Assembly (NCBI RefSeq): GCF_010389155.1
Contig: NC_057768.1
Coordinates: forward strand, 46,231,633-46,295,632
Length of the DNA stretch: 64,000 nt
Origin: Erigeron canadensis
Lineage: Eukaryota; Streptophyta; Magnoliopsida; Asterales; Asteraceae
Direction of reading: 5' to 3'
The notes below the pieces were generated by a model. The model did no database searches. It was not told the origin of the DNA and saw nothing but the letters and a program-made list of their open reading frames with translations. A program made the position numbers and the translations under genes. Below, piece by piece: positions 50,135-60,842 of the stretch (positions within the stretch are counted from its first letter, which is position 1; every line of letters starts with the position of its first letter).

Positions 50135-50461
50135 CTAGCGAATTTACCCGGGTTCAACCCGGGCGTTTTAATTAAAATTATAAAATATGCATGTAATTTT
50201 TGTTATTAATATATTATAAATCGATATGGAGATGATGAATTGAATAACATAATAATTATAAAAAAAATTTCTTTGTTTGTAATAAAAGATTAAGAACTTT
50301 AAATAAGTATTTAGGTAATTATTTTTAATTAAATTTAATGTAAATTATTTATGACATCATAATTAAAATAAAGACTTTTCAAGATAAAATATAGACATGG
50401 CACATCATAATTTTTCTAAAAATAATTTTGAAAAACAATTGTCTTTTATTTAGTATAGAGA
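50135..50461 (-). mobile_element. short non-autonomous Helitron nested in a larger one
   Basis: Read on the minus strand it starts TCTCTATACTAAATAAAAGA after an A. It ends with the hairpin CCCGGGTTGAACCCGGG, then TAAATTCGCTAG, followed by T. Both termini are intact and it is 327 bases. Its start resembles that of the surrounding Helitron (both run into AAAAGACAATTG), so the two belong to related families. Confidence 0.82.
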
Positions 50462-50743
50462 TTACATAAAAGAGGAATAATAATTTATAGTTATCTTCTT
50501 CCTCAATTTTTCATATCCACCATTAATTTTTACACATACTAAAACCTAACCAAGACCAATCATAATTTTATAATTTATTTTTTTTTTCTTCTTTTTTTCA
50601 ACGGTACAATTACTTTTTATAAGTGTCTATTCTAATTCATATAGGAGTATTATTTAAGTATATAGAAACGTCAATTAAAGTTTATATTTTCCAGAAATAA
50701 ACCTTAAGTCGCAAATTGCATATATGAAGCAAAGCTATAATCG

Positions 50744-51175
50744 AATTGCAATATAGACCAGTTTAACGAGTTATGCAATAGAACGAGATTGAGAATTAAA
50801 AGATTAAGAAAGCATGTGATTAAAGCGGAAGTGATATCTGGCAACAACATTGGATACAAAACTTACAACCTGAGAATGAAGTTAATACCGTCTTATAAAA
50901 GAACCCCGTTTTGGTTTCATGAGAGACAATTCCCGTTGGTCATTTCTTTCGCAATGTCAATTATCAAAAGTCAAAGCCTATCTTTAACGATTATTGGTTT
51001 GTATCTACAACGTCCAATTTTCACACACCGACAATTGTATGTTACGATCTCTCGATCAATTTAAGTCGAAAAAGGGTCTCGGGGTGCTAATATGCGACAA
51101 AGATGGAAAAACAAAAAGTACTATGACGAATGTCGTCTACAAAGAAGTATTTCAAAAAATGAAGAAGGATACATG
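50744..51175 (+). pseudogene. Helitron Pif1-like helicase, C-terminal fragment
   Basis: The translation carries RLRKHVIKAEVISGNNIG, FHERQFPLVISFAMSIIKSQ and GLYLQRPIFTHRQLYVTISR. After a one-base frame change near 51050-51065 it continues KSKKGLGVLICDKDG and TNVVYKEVFQ. This is the end of the helicase domain of plant Helitron RepHel proteins. Motif VI is decayed: Gln-Gly after KSQ is lost, reading SQSLSL. Confidence 0.82.
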
Positions 51176-51655
51176 ATTCTAATGTTCAAATTACCGTCTG
51201 ACTTTATCTTTTATTACAATACATTGTTAAAAACTAAACTTCCATGATTGTTTTTTTGTTAAATTTTTCCTTTTGAAGTTATATGTTTTCTTCGGTTACA
51301 TATATTTAATTTTTCATAATAATCTAATCTTTATAACATTGTAAGCCCGTGTATCTGATACGGATCTAAAATCTAGTAAACTTAATATATAAGTAGCCAC
51401 TTCATCAGAAATTCAAAAGGCATAATATAAAATCTAGGTGGGCGACAAAGAAGTATTCACTACGACTCCTTGCAAGATAAATATAAAACTATTCTTAATT
51501 ATGCACCTTCATTTTTTCTTATGGCATTCTTAGCACCGTCATCTTCTTTATGTTTTTTTTTTCCTTACTAATTCACTTTCAAATTTAATATCACAATGTA
51601 TTGTGATTTTCAAATTTAATATCACACTGTATCTCACAATACAACTAATCACAAT

Positions 51656-51709
51656 AATAATAGTAATAATAATAATAATAATAACTAATTCTAATGAAAG
51701 TGATTTTTC

Positions 51710-51750
<41 letters not shown>

Positions 51751-51755
51751 TGTGC
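51656..51755. repeat. (TAA)n microsatellites
   Basis: ATA/TAA triplet runs fill 51656-51683 and 51713-51750. A further run lies at 52168-52211 and a short one at 51881-51893. They separate the two copies of a TE-derived fragment. Confidence 0.9.
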
Positions 51756-51916
51756 TACTGCTTATATATTTAGTATAATTAGTTTTGTTATAGCTAGAGG
51801 AGTAGGAGCCAATATAGTATCTCGAGTTTCTACTAATTTCTTGTAAATTATATTAATTAATAACGTAAGTGATGTTTTTATAATAATAATAATAAGACTG
51901 GTACGAGGCTAAATGT

Positions 51917-52132
51917 GTGAATATTGGATATGGGTTTCTCCCCTTCTCATTCTCTTCCTTTGGGGAACTCGAGAAGGATGCGGTGACCCTATTAAAGCGA
52001 ATCCGAAGATTCTCTGTGGCTCAAGACACTGGTACACGCACTGCTTCTCATATATTTAGTAGGATTGGTTTTGCTATTGCTAGAGGGTGGGGGGCTCAGA
52101 TAGTATCTCGGCTTCCTACCAACTTCTTGTAA
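51917..52132 (+). pseudogene. TE-derived coding fragment, duplicated
   Basis: The frame reads FLPFSFSSFGELEKDAVTLL, then SHIFSRIGFAIARGWGAQIV and SRLPTNFL before a stop. A similar protein end is, from memory, common in plant retroelement-like annotations, but I cannot name the family securely. A decayed copy of its last 100 bases lies at 51750-51846 (TATTTAGTATAATTAGTTTT, GAGTTTCTACTAATTTCTTG), so the pair is a direct duplication separated by TAA repeats. Confidence 0.45.
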
Positions 52133-52174
52133 ATCTTCCGAATTTGTAATGAAAGTGACTTTTATAATAATAGC

Positions 52175-52212
<38 letters not shown>

Positions 52213-52213
<1 letters not shown>

Positions 52214-54465
52214 TTACTTTACATATTCATTTCACCTTAATAGTTCACCTATAATTATAGTCATTTCATCTTTTTCTTCACCTAAACCTTACGAATACCT
52301 TACGAATGGTCTAAATAGTCCACAAACTGCACATAAACAAGAATCATGGACGTATAATTTGTGAAAGGACTATTATGTAACTTTTCAACAAATACACTTG
52401 TTGGTTGATGACAACTCGACTTCACCAACTTATCAATTTTGTATGGTGATTCATGATGATGTTAAAAAAGAGTGATAATTTAGTGTATCAATAGTTTATA
52501 GGAAAATGCTCAATAAAATTTTAGGGTTTCACTTAACGTGCATATGAAAATTGTATATTTTCATATTAAAAGTCTACCCAGTGAATTTTATGCCAAGTGT
52601 ACAACTATTCGAATAAAATAAGTGATTTCCGCTAGATTTTATTCTTAATTTGATTGGTATATAGATCAGAAACCAAATTGGTAATAGTATTGCATTTAAA
52701 ATTACACAAAGGCCAATAGATAACTTAATTAGTTAATTGCCAGGCGAAATTAATTTATTTTAGTTAAACAAAAAAATGAATCGTGCCATAAAGAAAAAGG
52801 CTTACTTAAGCCCAGTAGACTAAAAGGCCATGGGCCAGCTTATTATTTTCAATTGATTCATTACATACATCAGTCCGTCACAAAATATAAAAAGACTTGA
52901 TTTAAAAGAACTTGCAAAAATGAGTCACGACCACCACTATTTATTACCAATCACAAAGTTTTCGTCCCAACTGCATTGTATGGATACATTCTAGTATCAT
53001 GAAATGCTCATACGTTCTTGTCACATTCTATATGCGCTAAAAGATTTTAATGTTGCCTCTTGACTGTTTTTTACTCATTTTTCTTTCTTTTGTTTAGAGA
53101 TTATACTTCTCACATTTATAGAACCACCCTTAATCCACAAAACGCTCGTAAGAATACGATAAAAGTCATGCAAATTCTCTTTTTACTTAGGAAACTGTTG
53201 TTGGCATCATATCTATTGATATATTTACTACACACGTACTTTATTTATTTGTAAAGTGTGTTTTGTCTGTTGTACACTGAATGGTGTGACAAATATATCA
53301 TTAGTCATGGTATCAATATCACTTTGTCTAAAATTGCTGTGGCCTTTTCACATGGGTATGCTATTACTTGCATAAATCCTCCTTTTGCGTTCTTTTATTA
53401 CATCATCATACTAATAGTAATGATATGTATCAATTATATTTACTTTTAAAGTGTTTCTATTAATTTACGACATTCAATATCTCCACGTTCTATCTAACAT
53501 GAAGAAACTTAAGTTTTGAGAAGTTTAATATCTAGTACGAATTGAAGAAACTTGAGCATGGAGAATTTTAATGTTACGAATTGACCTTTTCACACTTTAA
53601 AATATAAACAATTTATATATTTTTATACATTTAGTAAGTGTAACTTCTTTTCTTTTTTTTCCTACGTATATATGTGCGGAAATTGTGATATTTACTTGAA
53701 TTGATTCACACTTACAAATGTAAAGATTTTATCATTTTTACATGTAAATCAAATGATAAAAATCTACACAGTTTTTAAAAATATAAACAAATGACCTTTT
53801 TGTTGTAATAACAGCTTAAATATATTATCAACTCTAAATTCTTGATCAGAATGTAAAAGTATAGTCTACACGTACATTAGATCAAAATGTTTTTGTGTAA
53901 GTATTTCTTACATAGTAAGTATAGTACTAATCATTTAACTAAACTAGATCGGTAAACATTTTATGTATACATATTAATTATTTGCTGAACTTCCGATACG
54001 CGTACCTATAGTATAAATAAATCTTCAATATAACTGGGCTATCACCCGAAAACTCGAATTCACGATTATCGAAGATAGCGTCTCTAAATCATGCAAAGAA
54101 AACTTTGCTGACCTAATTACCACACATAGAAAATTATTCATTCAAATCACACAAAAAAATTGAATTTAAATTATGTTCAACGTACTTGTCATAAATAAAA
54201 TAATGTATAGCAATCTATATAGAAGTTTGACTAAGCATCTGTCATTAGTTTAATAACAACAATCGATCTTGTCTTGTTATAAAGCTAGTACGTGCAATTT
54301 TTCCCATCTCATGCTCCACCAAGAATCATTTCATAGGGCAGTCAATAACTTTTTTAATTAAAACGTGTGTTATGTATTTATGTGTAACATAGTCAAATGA
54401 AGTCTTGTTTAGACAGATGGTTTAGTGATGTACAGCCTGTATTGTCCTTAAAAAAGGTTTTATAT
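52213..54465. other. AT-rich intergenic stretch
   Basis: No gene, RNA or clear transposon end was recognised. Open frames at 53060-53254 and 53258-53449 are hydrophobic and AT-driven and have no family. Confidence 0.55.
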
Positions 54466-54816
54466 AAGGGTGAGGATTTCTTTAAGTTCCTCAACCTTAA
54501 ATTTGGGACATCTAGACTATTGAATTATAATCAATGGTCAAGATATAAATTTGTTTTATGAATCTTGACAATTGATCATGGTCAAGATGCTTATAACTTG
54601 ATCAATCAAGTTAAAAACAAATTGAGGGAATCTCTTTCCTTTAAATAAAGGATGGAGATCCCCTCGAGTTGTTTTTAACTTGAGATGTCAAGTTGGAAAA
54701 ATCTTGCCATTTGGATTAAAATTAAGGTTTAAGATTCAAAATAAAGTTTGAATTTTGACCCTTAATTTTAATTGAAGGGTCAAGATTTGGCTAACATGAC
54801 AACCTATAAGAAGCTT
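54466..54816. repeat. foldback-type repeats with TTGACC/GGTCAA arms
   Basis: Two adjoining palindrome-rich units occur. The first (about 54466-54657) has ATTGATYATGGTCAAGAT-like internal inverted repeats. The second (about 54650-54816) pairs TTTGGATTAAAATTAAGG with CCTTAATTTTAATTGAAGGG-like sequence. The second is related to the unit at 55265-55452. They are probably non-coding MITEs; no target duplications were assigned. Confidence 0.5.
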
Positions 54817-55264
54817 AACTACTTGATTCACTTTATAAGCTATGTAAACTAGCTAAACCACATGTAAAATAAGCGATCATCACTTAAAACTCTAATGTTC
54901 ATTATTTATTAAAGAACAAAGAGAAAGGTTGAAAGGTGGGGATAATGATAAATCTACGATATATTTTTTAGCCATCTACAACAATTGTACATGTTATAAC
55001 CCACGGTGTAATTTGTATAAAACGTGCATTGTTATGGATGACTAAAAATTATTGTAAATTTATCACTCTCCATTAATTAGTTAGAATAGTTTATATTGAA
55101 TACTAATTAAAATAACTATATATTATAAGAAAAAAAAATGGTGAAAGGTCGATTAACATTAATTAATTAAATAATTATACATTGAACAAGGATTAGTAGA
55201 TGCATGTTAGGGAACAATTCCAACTGGCTATCTAACTATTTGCCCTTTTGACTTTATATATTGA

Positions 55265-55452
55265 CGGATTGAGATCCTCTAAAATTAAAACCCAACTTTA
55301 TAGATAAAGTTGGCATTTGGACCGTTGGATTAAAATTAAAGGTTGAGATTCAAAAATCATATTTAAATCTTGACCTTTAATTTTAGTCCAAAGGTCAAGA
55401 TTTACTCAACTTAACCTATGAAGTTGAAAACAATTTTAGAAAATCTCTATCC
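55265..55452. repeat. foldback-type repeat related to the one at 54.7 kb
   Basis: TTGGATTAAAATTAAAGGTT and AACCTTT/GACCTTTAATTTTAGTCC face each other around a short loop. Outer sequence GAGATCCTCTAAAATT pairs roughly with AATTTTAGAAAATCTC. It is the same family as 54650-54816. Confidence 0.55.
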
Positions 55453-55855
55453 TATAACCTTATACGAGTATATAACATACTATATGTTACTGAAAAGGAC
55501 AAGTGTTTATGGAACTGTCTGAAACTCTCAAAGGCTATATTAACTAGAGACTAGAGAAGTTCAAGATGACAACATTCAATTTTTTATACACCAGTACTGG
55601 AGATATCAAGGCATCGTTGACAAAAAAATATATATATATATATATATGTTTATACTGTAGAAGATTTAAAAGTAATTAATAAAATATACTTTTTAAAGTT
55701 TAACGTAATAATTTTCTAGCAATTTAATTATATGATAATTTTCATAGCCTTATATGCTATTTTTCATCATTTGGTTTTATTAAGTGTTGTGACCAATATA
55801 ATCAAGTTATTATGAAGATTATTACATTATTTTTTTATAAAAACATATCAGACTA

Positions 55856-56424
55856 TAAGGAATGGGGAACTTTGGGGCTCCCCATGGGGGCGACTTCTTT
55901 CATGTGGCGGATGCTTCCCCAAAGAGTTGCCCCTCTTTTTTCTTGAAGTGAAACTCCTCTTTGGGGACACTCCTCTATTTTTTATTTTACTTTTAAATCA
56001 TTATATATATATATATATATATATATATACCACAACCACCGGTTTCACCACATACTACCCACCATCTCTCTCTCTCCTCGTCTTGACTATTCTTCTTCCT
56101 TCCTCTCCACAACCCCAACCACTGCCTGACCACCCACCACCGCTCTTCTTCTTCCCATTTCCAGATTTCATCTTCTTCCCCTCTCTCGCCGGAAATTATA
56201 TATATTTATTATATATATATATACAACAACAGTAACAGAAATATATATATATGTATGTATAAAAGAGCCAACGACTCTTTTTTCCTTGAAAGTCACACAC
56301 ACAAGGGCGACGAATTCTTGTCGGGAGGCTTTTTTTTAGCTTTGCCACCCCTCGTAGCGATGTGTTGGATGAAAGGAGGGAGACGACGGGCAAAGTGACT
56401 CCCCACCCCTCATGGTTTCTTATT
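55856..56424. mobile_element. MITE-like element with GGGGAAC/GTCACTTTGCCCC-type ends
   Basis: The left end TAAGGAATGGGGAACTTTGG and the minus-strand right end TAAGAAACCATGAGGGGTGG, with GGGGAGTCACTTTGCCC further in, are imperfect inverted repeats. They are flanked by TA-rich DNA. The interior has a (TA)n run and CT-rich sequence and no gene. A Harbinger-like assignment (TAA/TTA flanks) is tentative. Confidence 0.5.
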
Positions 56425-57270
56425 CAGTAAACAGGATGATATATGTTAGAAAGTACATTGTGGAACAAAAAAATTAAAGTGGATACAATATTCAAGTTAG
56501 CAGTGGATCCAAATTTATTTATACAAATTTATTTATGCAAGAGGTAGTGGAGATAATTTAGAAGATAAGAGATTGATGATCTAAATTAATTTATTAAGAG
56601 TAGAAAGGTAATTTTATATCTAACATTTATATGAGAGAGAATGTAATAATTATTATAATATATTATAGAAGTGTATGGTAAAACAAGTATTAAAATAAAA
56701 CAAATAAAACAATATCTCAAGCCTTAGATTATGGATAATTTGATGCACGAATATTCACGAAACAATTGATCAATACTAGAAAAATAGCCTTTAATGATAC
56801 CAAAATTATGACACACGCATATACGATTACACGCAACTTTTGGTGTCATAAAAAAACTGTCATAACTTGTAAAATATGAAGGGTTATGACACGCAATTTT
56901 TGGTGTCATAAAAAAAATGTAGTGTAACGCGGAGTACACTTACATTTGCGTGTCATCCTCAAATGTCGTCTTATAATTTTGTTCCCCATATAAAAGCTTA
57001 TTTTTTTTTTCAATCAGATCGAAGCCTATGCTTTTTTTTCCAATCAGATCCAGAACGAAGCCCCAAAACCCTATAATTTTGGCAACGAAGAGGAGCTCCA
57101 AATTCGAAGCCCCAAAATCGAACAACATCGTCTAAACAAAATCGAAGCCCCAAAATCGAAACCCTAAGTGTAAATGTTTTTTGTTTACACATTTTTTTTT
57201 GTTTTGTTTATTTTGGGTTTAGATCGATTGAATCAACGATTTGAATGATTGATTGATCGTAGCAAAAAAG

Positions 57271-59540
57271 ATGGCTGATAGAAATTTTGCAAATAGGTGC
57301 ATAATTTTCCTTTATGCTTCAATTAATCCTAATTATTAAATAATTGTTAGTTATGTAATTAGGGCTTAATTAATTTCAAATTTTTGTTAGATATCTGAAA
57401 CCAATACCTCAATACTAGTTACCCATACATTGATTTTTTTATATTTTTTTTTTCCGAACATTAGATGTTTTATTATAGCAAAACTAGCGAGAAGCTAGAC
57501 AAAGAATACAATCAAGAAAGTAAATACAACCAAGTACAGAGATTTGAAGTAAAACAGAGTGCAAAAGCTTAGAGACTGAAATTATTCCAATGAGGCCACT
57601 TGACGTCGGATTTGTTTGATCGATTCGAGAGCCATAGGAAGCTTGTACTTTTAATTTCGTTAACGGCAAAGCAGAGAGATGGTGTTTTGTTTGAGAAGAC
57701 ACAGTCATTCCTAATCTTCCATACTGTCCAGCAGAAAGATAGGTTCCCATACACTGATGCTTTTACTTATAGCCTTTTCTTAAAACCTAATTAATAGGGG
57801 TGTAAGAAATCAACTGGAAAACTGAGAAAACCGGTCCGAATTGAACCGCGTGATCCGAAACCCGAAAAAAATGAAAACAAAAAAACCGATGTGTAACGGT
57901 TCGGTTACGGTTTTCAATATTCATTACCCGCGGTTAACAGAACTGAACCGAATTTTGATATATACCTACATATAATCATATATATGTATATTTACACATA
58001 TATGTATTACATTAATACATAATTTGCATATCTATTTAGTTAGTTTTTTGTATATATATGTTGTCTAAATATTAACAATTTTACTAACTTTTTTTTCACA
58101 ATCTATGATTAACTTTGGATATTCTAAGTAACTTTCTTTTATATATATATATATATATACTTATGATACTTTTAAACAGAAACTTGGATTGCATAAAAAT
58201 AACGTTAGAAAAAAGTAATTCAAAATTAGATGTAATGTATATTTATTTATAAAACAAATTATTAATGTAGTTAAATAACTATTATACATTGAAAAATTAA
58301 TTAATACAATATAATATGACTATTATAATTGAAAACTTAAACTTTATATTAGCATAACTTTAATAAATGGTTAACCGAAAATAAAACCGGAATTAACCGA
58401 CTTTTTCGGGTAACCGATTTGCGGGTAACCGAAATTAACGGTTCAAAATTTCTAACTAACCTAAACTAACCGAAACCCGAAAAACGGTTCGAAATTTCTA
58501 GCTAACCGAACCGAACCGAACCATTTACAGCCCTACTAATTAATGTCGAGTTTCTGTTTTTTTTTTTTTTTAAATCTTGAAAGTTTATATAGATATATAT
58601 TAATTTCGTTTTAGGGGTTATTTTGAATTTCTTCTTCTTCTTGTAATTATTTGCTTAGTTTCCTGAAAGTGTTGTTATATGTTCCCATTTTCAGATTTAA
58701 CAATTCGATGGCGGATGAACGCATGAGCACGAGCACGAGCAATAGTCACACATATGGTATCACATTGCAACGTCTAGTTGAAATGGACCACATTAAAGAA
58801 ACACTAACTGGTTCCTTTTTTACTATGGTAGTTTGTATGGGGTTATAGTTGTGAGCCTTTCTTCGTGTGTTAATTTCTAGTTGATGATCATCGTTTCAGT
58901 TTGGAATTAATTCTGTGCAATCACATGAATATCCAAGTTTTCGTTTTTGATATTTGCCAAAAAAAAGTAGTAAACTTTATCTAATTGTTTGCGTGTTTTA
59001 AAGTGCCAGCAAAAGACCTATACGGCATATGTTGCCTTCAAAAATCTGGAAAAGACTAAGCCATGCCCCATAAAGTACTGCAAAAAATGCCTGTTAAACA
59101 GGTCAGATTGTTACTTTGTTATGTCATGTTTATGTTTTCATAGAAGTATATATCTTGAAATTATTTTTTTGTTGATGCATATGCTTCATCTTGAGTTAGG
59201 TACGGGGAAAAAGCTGAAGATGTGGAGTTATTGGATCAATGGGATTGTCCCAAGTGTAAGGGTATATGCAATTGCAGCACGTGCATGTATGTTTGTGAAC
59301 TTATACCATATTTACTTTCTGCTTTTTTTGAGATTATAATGAAATTTGAGAGTTTTTTTTATAAACCATAGGAAGAAACGTGGTCAACAGCCCACTGGTC
59401 AGCTTGCCAAAATGGGAAAGGCAGGTGGATTTTCTTCTGTGTTGGACTTGATTGATGCAAAAGGTGTTCAAAATGTTAGTAATTACAAGAGAGCAAAAGG
59501 AACAACCGCTTCACCAAGAAAGCTAGATGTTGTAGCAGAG
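57271..59540 (+). CDS. CDCA7-like zinc-finger gene (zf-4CXXC_R1), captured copy, partial
   Basis: Five exons join in phase: 57271-57296, 58695-58827, 59004-59101, 59200-59286 and 59372-59540, about 170 residues from MADRNFANRF to DVVAE. The core matches the cysteine-rich domain of CDCA7 / R1-type proteins: CPIKYCKKCLLNRYGEKAED, CPKCKGICNCSTCMKKRGQQ and PTG, then GFSSVLDL. In the family this domain binds hemimethylated DNA and CDCA7 recruits the remodeller HELLS/DDM1. Ligands at the start are altered: the usual CHQCRQK is CQQK after an exon join, and the later CKN is FKN. So binding may be impaired. All five junctions keep the frame, so a product is possible. Further exons at 60101-60396 could not be joined with certainty. 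Being inside CACTA ends, it is most likely a captured gene, not the native locus. Confidence 0.68.
57440..57780 (-). mobile_element. LINE 3' fragment
   Basis: On the minus strand a frame reads TVWKIRNDCVFSNK, then EIKSTSFLWLSNRSN and WPHWNNFSL before a stop. This is the usual C-terminal end of plant L1-type LINE ORF2 after the zf-RVT region. The plus-strand T run at about 57436-57452 would be its poly(A) tail. It lies in the first intron of the captured gene and is 5'-truncated. Confidence 0.78.
57795..58535. mobile_element. hAT MITE rich in AACCGAA
   Basis: The ends are TAGGGGTGTAAG and, on the minus strand, TAGGGCTGTAAATGGTTCGG. A perfect 8-base target duplication CTAATTAA flanks it at 57787-57794 and 58536-58543. 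The subterminal parts contain repeated CCGAAC/GGTTCGG units. It is 741 bases, non-coding, and inserted right next to the LINE fragment. Confidence 0.92.
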
Positions 59541-60100
59541 GTGTGACTCTGTTCCCTTTTTTACTTTTCTATTTACAAGAGTATACCAGATGTGGGTTGT
59601 ACTTGTCACTTTAAATGTTCAAGGTGTTTTTGGGTCAACTAGGGTAATCTTTTATGGGTTGAAACATCAGGTTGTGTTGAAGCACTTTTTATATGAGATT
59701 AACATTATTTTTAATAATTTATTAGAATGCCAAAACTTGAATAATTACAATGACAGTGTTGCCTTTTCTTAAGAGGAAAGGTTTAAGAAGTTTATGTATT
59801 AGAATTACTCGGTACGTTTAGAGTAACTCCTTTTTAAGTAACCTTTTTAGAGTAATTAGCAACTTTTGTCCCTATGGTATATCAATACCCTGTTTTGTTT
59901 TCACCAATATTTCAATACCCTGTTTTGTTTTCACCAATATCTTAAGCTCATTTGACCTTTCTGATCATATGTTGAATTTATTTGTGAAATCTTTTGTTTA
60001 GTAGCTCCTTGGCTTGTTATTTTGCTACTTTGGAGTTTGATAGCTAGATATTTTGTAAAGTTAAGGTTTTTTAAACACCCTTTATTTGTTATTTACGCAG

Positions 60101-60396
60101 AGTTGATGAAATCCAAAGAGAAAAACAGAAAATGCCCGATTCTGAAACTTTCAGTGTGGATATGGGTGGGTATGCTCTCTATTATGGAACTTGCAATACA
60201 TAGTATTTTTGTGATGATCTTTGAGGCATCGTCTTCTTGTGACATGCTTAATTTCTTAATATGATTTGCAGGTTAGAGGTGCAGTATTAGCACTTAGATA
60301 TAATGAGCAATTTCCCAGGCTTCCGGCTGATTTTGAGGTTCCTGCACAACGTAGCTTAGACATGTTTGATTTACTGCAATTTGTGTTCGGTTTTTA
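60101..60396 (+). pseudogene. putative downstream exons of the captured CDCA7-like gene
   Basis: After an AG at about 60100 a short open stretch reads VDEIQREKQKMPDSETFSVD. After TTTGCAG at 60272 another reads VRGAVLALRYNEQFPRLPAD and LDMFDLLQFVFGF before a stop. The second resembles the region after the zinc finger in plant R1-type proteins. The phase between these pieces and exon 5 does not agree with simple GT/AG splicing, so this tail is uncertain or broken. Confidence 0.4.
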
Positions 60397-60842
60397 AATA
60401 ACTTGTGGTTGTATGAAACACATTATTTTGATATATATAAAATGCGCTTTTTTGCTATTTGTATATTTATTTGTATTATGAGATTAACTGTAATTTAATG
60501 TGTTAATATTAGTAATTTTATAAAAAATATTATTTTAAAAAAAAGAAATTTGAACCATGACATGCAAAAAAAAGTGTCATAAAATAGTGTTATAAAAGTA
60601 TGTCGTAAAAGGGTGTCATAAAAGCGTGTCAAAACTTTATGACGGGTTGATTTATGACACAAAAAAGCGTGTCATCTGATCTCTTTTATGACATGCAATC
60701 GGTGTCATTAAAGATATTTTCTCTAGTAATGGATGCACGATAATTTTCATGATGTATGATGATTTTCAGTGAAAATAAATATATTGTTTTATTTGTTTTA
60801 CTTTAATATTTGTTTTTACCTAAAACATATATATATATATAT

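Larger units (their letters stand above)
49814..51376 (+). mobile_element. Helitron carrying a helicase remnant
   Basis: The left end is TCTTTATATATGCTAAAAGA preceded by A. The right end is the hairpin CCGTGTATCTGATACGG, then ATCTAAAATCTAG, then T. Insertion between A and T and the TC...CTRR ends are diagnostic for Helitrons. Inside, 50744-51175 encodes the C-terminal end of a Pif1-like Helitron helicase. A second, oppositely oriented Helitron is nested at 50135-50461. Rep and most of the helicase are missing, so it is non-autonomous. Confidence 0.72.
56775..60727 (+). mobile_element. CACTA-type (En/Spm-like) element with captured CDCA7-like gene
   Basis: The termini ACTAGAAAAATAGCCTTTAA and (minus strand) ACTAGAGAAAATATCTTTAA are inverted repeats continuing into ATGAYACC. 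AAT occurs as a 3-base flank on both sides (56772-56774, 60728-60730). Inside each end are several subterminal TGTCATAA/TTATGACA motifs (about four on the left, eight on the right), the standard pattern of CACTA elements. The usual leading C of CACTA is lacking or mutated. No transposase is present; the cargo is a multi-exon CDCA7-like gene, with a LINE tail and a hAT MITE nested in its first intron. Confidence 0.78.

Noticed and set aside
53060..53449. Two hydrophobic small open frames that could be membrane peptides
   Set aside because: AT-rich DNA gives Ile/Leu/Phe/Tyr-rich frames by chance throughout this region; no homology or gene structure.
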